Source: Bordetella parapertussis
Lineage (GTDB): Bacteria > Pseudomonadota > Gammaproteobacteria > Burkholderiales > Burkholderiaceae_D
DNA: 7,178 nucleotides
Direction: 5' to 3'
NCBI GenBank assembly: GCA_945867725.1
Contig: CAMBJI010000102.1
Coordinates: 1 to 7,178 of the forward strand
Of the stretch, positions 4,862 to 7,178 are shown one piece after another (within the stretch, counting starts at the first letter, position 1; each line of letters starts with the position of its first letter). Under the pieces are notes generated by a model. That model was not told the DNA's origin and ran no database searches. It was given only the letters and a program-made list of their open reading frames with translations. A program made the position numbers and the translations under genes.

Positions 4862-7060
4862 TCAGGTTACCGCTACGCTTGCGCGCGCTTTATGCAATTT
4901 TCTGTAGCTGTCGAGCAGCCGGTGGTGTCTGTCAAGCCCCTCCAGGTTCATGCTCGTTGGCGTTAAGCCGAAGAAGCGTACGCTACCATCGACAGAACCC
5001 ATAACGGCATCCATCCGCGCATCGCTAAACATACGACGGAAATTAAGCTCGTAGTCGTCGAGCTCTAATTCGTCATCAAGCACCACCTCCAGCACGACAT
5101 TCAAGGCCTGATAAAACAATTTACGCTCGACCGTGTTGTCGTTGTATTGCAAGAAGGCTCCTACCAAGTCATGCGCTTCTTCAAGCTGCTGCAATGCGAG
5201 ATGAATCAGTAGCTTCAACTCAAGTACGCTCAGCTGGCCCCATTCGGTATTCTCATCAAATTCGATGCCGATCAACGTAGCGATATCAGAATAATCATCC
5301 AGCTCATTTTTTTCCAAACGCTCAAGCAGTGCCGCTAGACCTGCGTCGTCAAGGCGGTGCAAGTTCAGAATGTCGGCGCGAAATAGCAGAGCCTTGTTGG
5401 TGTTATCCCAGATCAAATCCTCAATTGGGTAAATTTCCGAAAAGCCTGGCACTAAAATCCGGCAGGCTGTGGCACCTAACTGGTCATACGTCGCCATGTA
5501 AACTTCTTTACCCATGCCCTCGAGGATGCCCAATAGCGTAGCGACCTCCTCTGCATTCGCATTTTTTCCTTTGCTGGAAAAATCCCACTCCACAAATTCG
5601 ACATTGGCTTTGGCACTAAAAAAGCGCCAGGACACGATGCCACTGGAATCGATGAAATGTTCAACAAAGTTATTAGGCTCAGTGACCGCGTTGCTTTCAA
5701 AGGTGGGCTGAGGTAAATCGTTCAGACCTTCAAAACTGCGACCTTGTAATAACTCCGTGAGACTGCGCTCCAGCGCAACCTCAAAGCTTGGATGCGCACC
5801 GAACGAGGCAAATACTCCGCCTGTACGTGGATTCATCAAGGTGACGCACATCACCGGGTAAGTACCGCCCAGTGATGCGTCCTTTACCAGCACCGGAAAG
5901 CCCTGCGCTTCCAAGCCTTGAATGCCGGCCAAGATACCGGGGTACTTCGCCAGCACGTCCGGCGGCACATCAGGCAAACAGATTTCGCCTTCAAGGATTT
6001 CACGCTTGACTGCGCGCTCAAAAATCTCAGACAGACATTGCACCTGTGCTTCAGCCAGGGTATTGCCAGCACTCATGCCGTTGCTGACGAATAGATTTTC
6101 AATAAGGTTGGACGGAAAGTACACCACCCCGCCGTCAGATTGCCGCACAAAGGGTAACGAACAGATACCACGCTCTGCGTTACCTGAATTAGTGTCAATA
6201 AGATGTGAGCCACGTAATTCGCCATCGGGGTTGTAGATTTGCAGGCAGTAGGGATCTAAGATTTCAGCCGGCAGCGCATCCTTGGGCCCCGGCTTGAACC
6301 AGCGCTCATTCGGGTAATGTACAAACGCCGCATTAGCGATGTATTCACCCCAAAAAGCGCCAGCGTAGAAATGGTTGTTACTGAGTCGCTCGATGTATTC
6401 ACCTAACGCCGATGCTAAGGCGCTTTCTTTGGTCGCGCCCTTGCCGTTGGTAAAACACATCGGCGAGTGCGCATCACGAATGTGCAAAGACCATACGTTA
6501 GGAATGATATTGCGCCAAGAAGCAATTTCAATCTTGATGCCCAAGCCAGCCAACAGGCCCGACATATTGGCAATGGTTTGCTCCAGCGGCAGGTCTTTAC
6601 CAGCAATAAAGGTACTCGCGTCAGGCGCCGGCGTCAGGGCCAGTAAAGACTGCGCATCAGCATCCAGACTTTCGACTTCTTCAATGACAAATTCAGGTCC
6701 AGCTTGCACGACTTTTTTGACGCTACAGCGCTCAATGGCGCGCAAAATACCCCGACGATCTACTTCTGAGATATCCGGTGGTAACTCCACCTGAATTTTA
6801 AAAATCTGCTGATAACGATTTTCTGGATCAACGATATTGTTTTGTGACAGGCGGATATTTTCGGTGGAGATGTTGCGGGTGTCACAGTACAACTTTGCAA
6901 AGTAAGCTGCACACAATGCCGACGACGCCAAAAAATAATCGAAGGGTCCGGGTGCAGATCCATCGCCCTTGTAACGGATAGGCTGATCGGCGATGACCGT
7001 GAAGTCATCGAATTTGGCCTCGAGACGGAGCTTATCGAGAAAGTTGACTTTAATTTCCAT
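4862..7060 (-). CDS. ycaO: OsmC domain/YcaO domain fusion, S12 methylthiotransferase accessory factor type
   Basis: A 732-residue cytoplasmic protein. Residues 1 to about 130 form an OsmC-like domain; the two redox-type cysteines are in SSALCAAYF (Cys50) and ERCSVKKVV (Cys112). After a linker, residues from about 150 align with E. coli YcaO (586 aa), beginning FIAGKDLPLEQTIA. ATP/Mg-binding positions are all present: Glu221 and Glu224 in EYIERL, Glu337 in NTLAEAQ, Glu348-Arg349 in SEIFER, and Arg432 in ALERSLTELLQGR. The helical C-terminal region (about 570-732) matches the TPR-like tail of E. coli YcaO. E. coli YcaO helps RimO methylthiolate an Asp of ribosomal protein S12. YcaO enzymes in general use ATP to activate amide carbonyls. 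The OsmC part resembles thiol peroxidases of hydroperoxide defence; whether it is active here is unknown. The start MEIKVNFLDKLRLEAKFDDF matches the conserved N-terminus of such fusions as I recall them, although no clear ribosome site precedes it. No convincing terminator follows the stop. Confidence 0.93.
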   Translation of the reverse strand: MEIKVNFLDKLRLEAKFDDFTVIADQPIRYKGDGSAPGPFDYFLASSALCAAYFAKLYCDTRNISTENIRLSQNNIVDPENRYQQIFKIQVELPPDISEVDRRGILRAIERCSVKKVVQAGPEFVIEEVESLDADAQSLLALTPAPDASTFIAGKDLPLEQTIANMSGLLAGLGIKIEIASWRNIIPNVWSLHIRDAHSPMCFTNGKGATKESALASALGEYIERLSNNHFYAGAFWGEYIANAAFVHYPNERWFKPGPKDALPAEILDPYCLQIYNPDGELRGSHLIDTNSGNAERGICSLPFVRQSDGGVVYFPSNLIENLFVSNGMSAGNTLAEAQVQCLSEIFERAVKREILEGEICLPDVPPDVLAKYPGILAGIQGLEAQGFPVLVKDASLGGTYPVMCVTLMNPRTGGVFASFGAHPSFEVALERSLTELLQGRSFEGLNDLPQPTFESNAVTEPNNFVEHFIDSSGIVSWRFFSAKANVEFVEWDFSSKGKNANAEEVATLLGILEGMGKEVYMATYDQLGATACRILVPGFSEIYPIEDLIWDNTNKALLFRADILNLHRLDDAGLAALLERLEKNELDDYSDIATLIGIEFDENTEWGQLSVLELKLLIHLALQQLEEAHDLVGAFLQYNDNTVERKLFYQALNVVLEVVLDDELELDDYELNFRRMFSDARMDAVMGSVDGSVRFFGLTPTSMNLEGLDRHHRLLDSYRKLHKARASVAVT

Positions 7061-7169
7061 GGAATTTTTTTAAAATTAACTTCACACCTAAGGGCAGCAC
7101 GCGCAAATCTAGTTGCCGCTGAAAACAAGGATTAGTCTTTTCATTTATTTTTATATTGAGTGGGACAAT

Positions 7170-7178
7170 ATGAGCGGC
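7170..7178 (+). other. Possible start of a divergent gene leaving the right edge
   Basis: An ATG at 7170 is followed by AGC GGC to the window end, with a purine-rich GAGTGGGA stretch upstream that might serve as a ribosome site. It would be divergent from the OsmC-YcaO gene, whose 118-base upstream region (7061-7178) is AT-rich in parts and otherwise empty. Three codons are too few to be sure. Confidence 0.2.

Noticed and set aside
7061..7178. Sigma-70 promoter for the OsmC-YcaO gene
   Set aside because: The region has AT-rich stretches but I could not find a -35/-10 pair with acceptable match and spacing.

Overview
The window looks like chromosomal DNA from a gammaproteobacterium of moderate GC content, probably a free-living or marine relative of the Pseudomonadales/Cellvibrionales. 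The strongest indicator is the largest gene (minus strand, 4862-7060). It encodes an OsmC domain fused to a YcaO domain that aligns residue by residue with E. coli YcaO as I remember it. This fused form is familiar from Pseudomonas-like and other marine gammaproteobacteria. The organism assignment is an inference from protein similarity, not from a marker gene.

Layout from left to right. Positions 1-500 (minus) hold the N-terminal 166 residues of an amidase-signature enzyme that runs off the left edge. Positions 665-1585 (minus) encode a FemAB/GNAT-like acyltransferase. A small one-helix membrane protein (1625-1822, plus) is divergent from it and ends in a terminator-like hairpin. Next is a plus-strand integral membrane protein with an HExxH zinc motif (2030-2554), resembling M50/site-2-protease-like metallopeptidases. 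It converges on a minus-strand type II toxin-antitoxin module. That module has an intact Phd/YefM antitoxin (2859-3128) and a RelE/YafQ-type toxin (2583-2862) whose reading frame is broken by one extra base near its 5' end. About 300 bp of gene-free DNA follows, rich in inverted repeats (3129-3434). Two exported proteins come next, both minus strand: an adhesin-E-like small protein (3435-3824) and an LprI-like cysteine-rich protein (3980-4648). The OsmC-YcaO fusion then fills the rest, with its upstream region at the right edge.

The genes do not form one pathway. Local groups are the decayed toxin-antitoxin pair (ATGA overlap of antitoxin stop and toxin start), the two exported envelope proteins (same strand, 155 bp apart), and the divergent FemAB-like/small membrane protein pair. 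YcaO is known to assist RimO in beta-methylthiolation of ribosomal protein S12, but RimO is not in this window.

I found no clear evidence of a wholly new system. The items most worth checking are the toxin frameshift, the structured intergenic region around 3201-3286, the perfect palindrome at 3412-3425, the uncharacterised HExxH membrane protein, and the OsmC-YcaO fusion with both OsmC cysteines retained.
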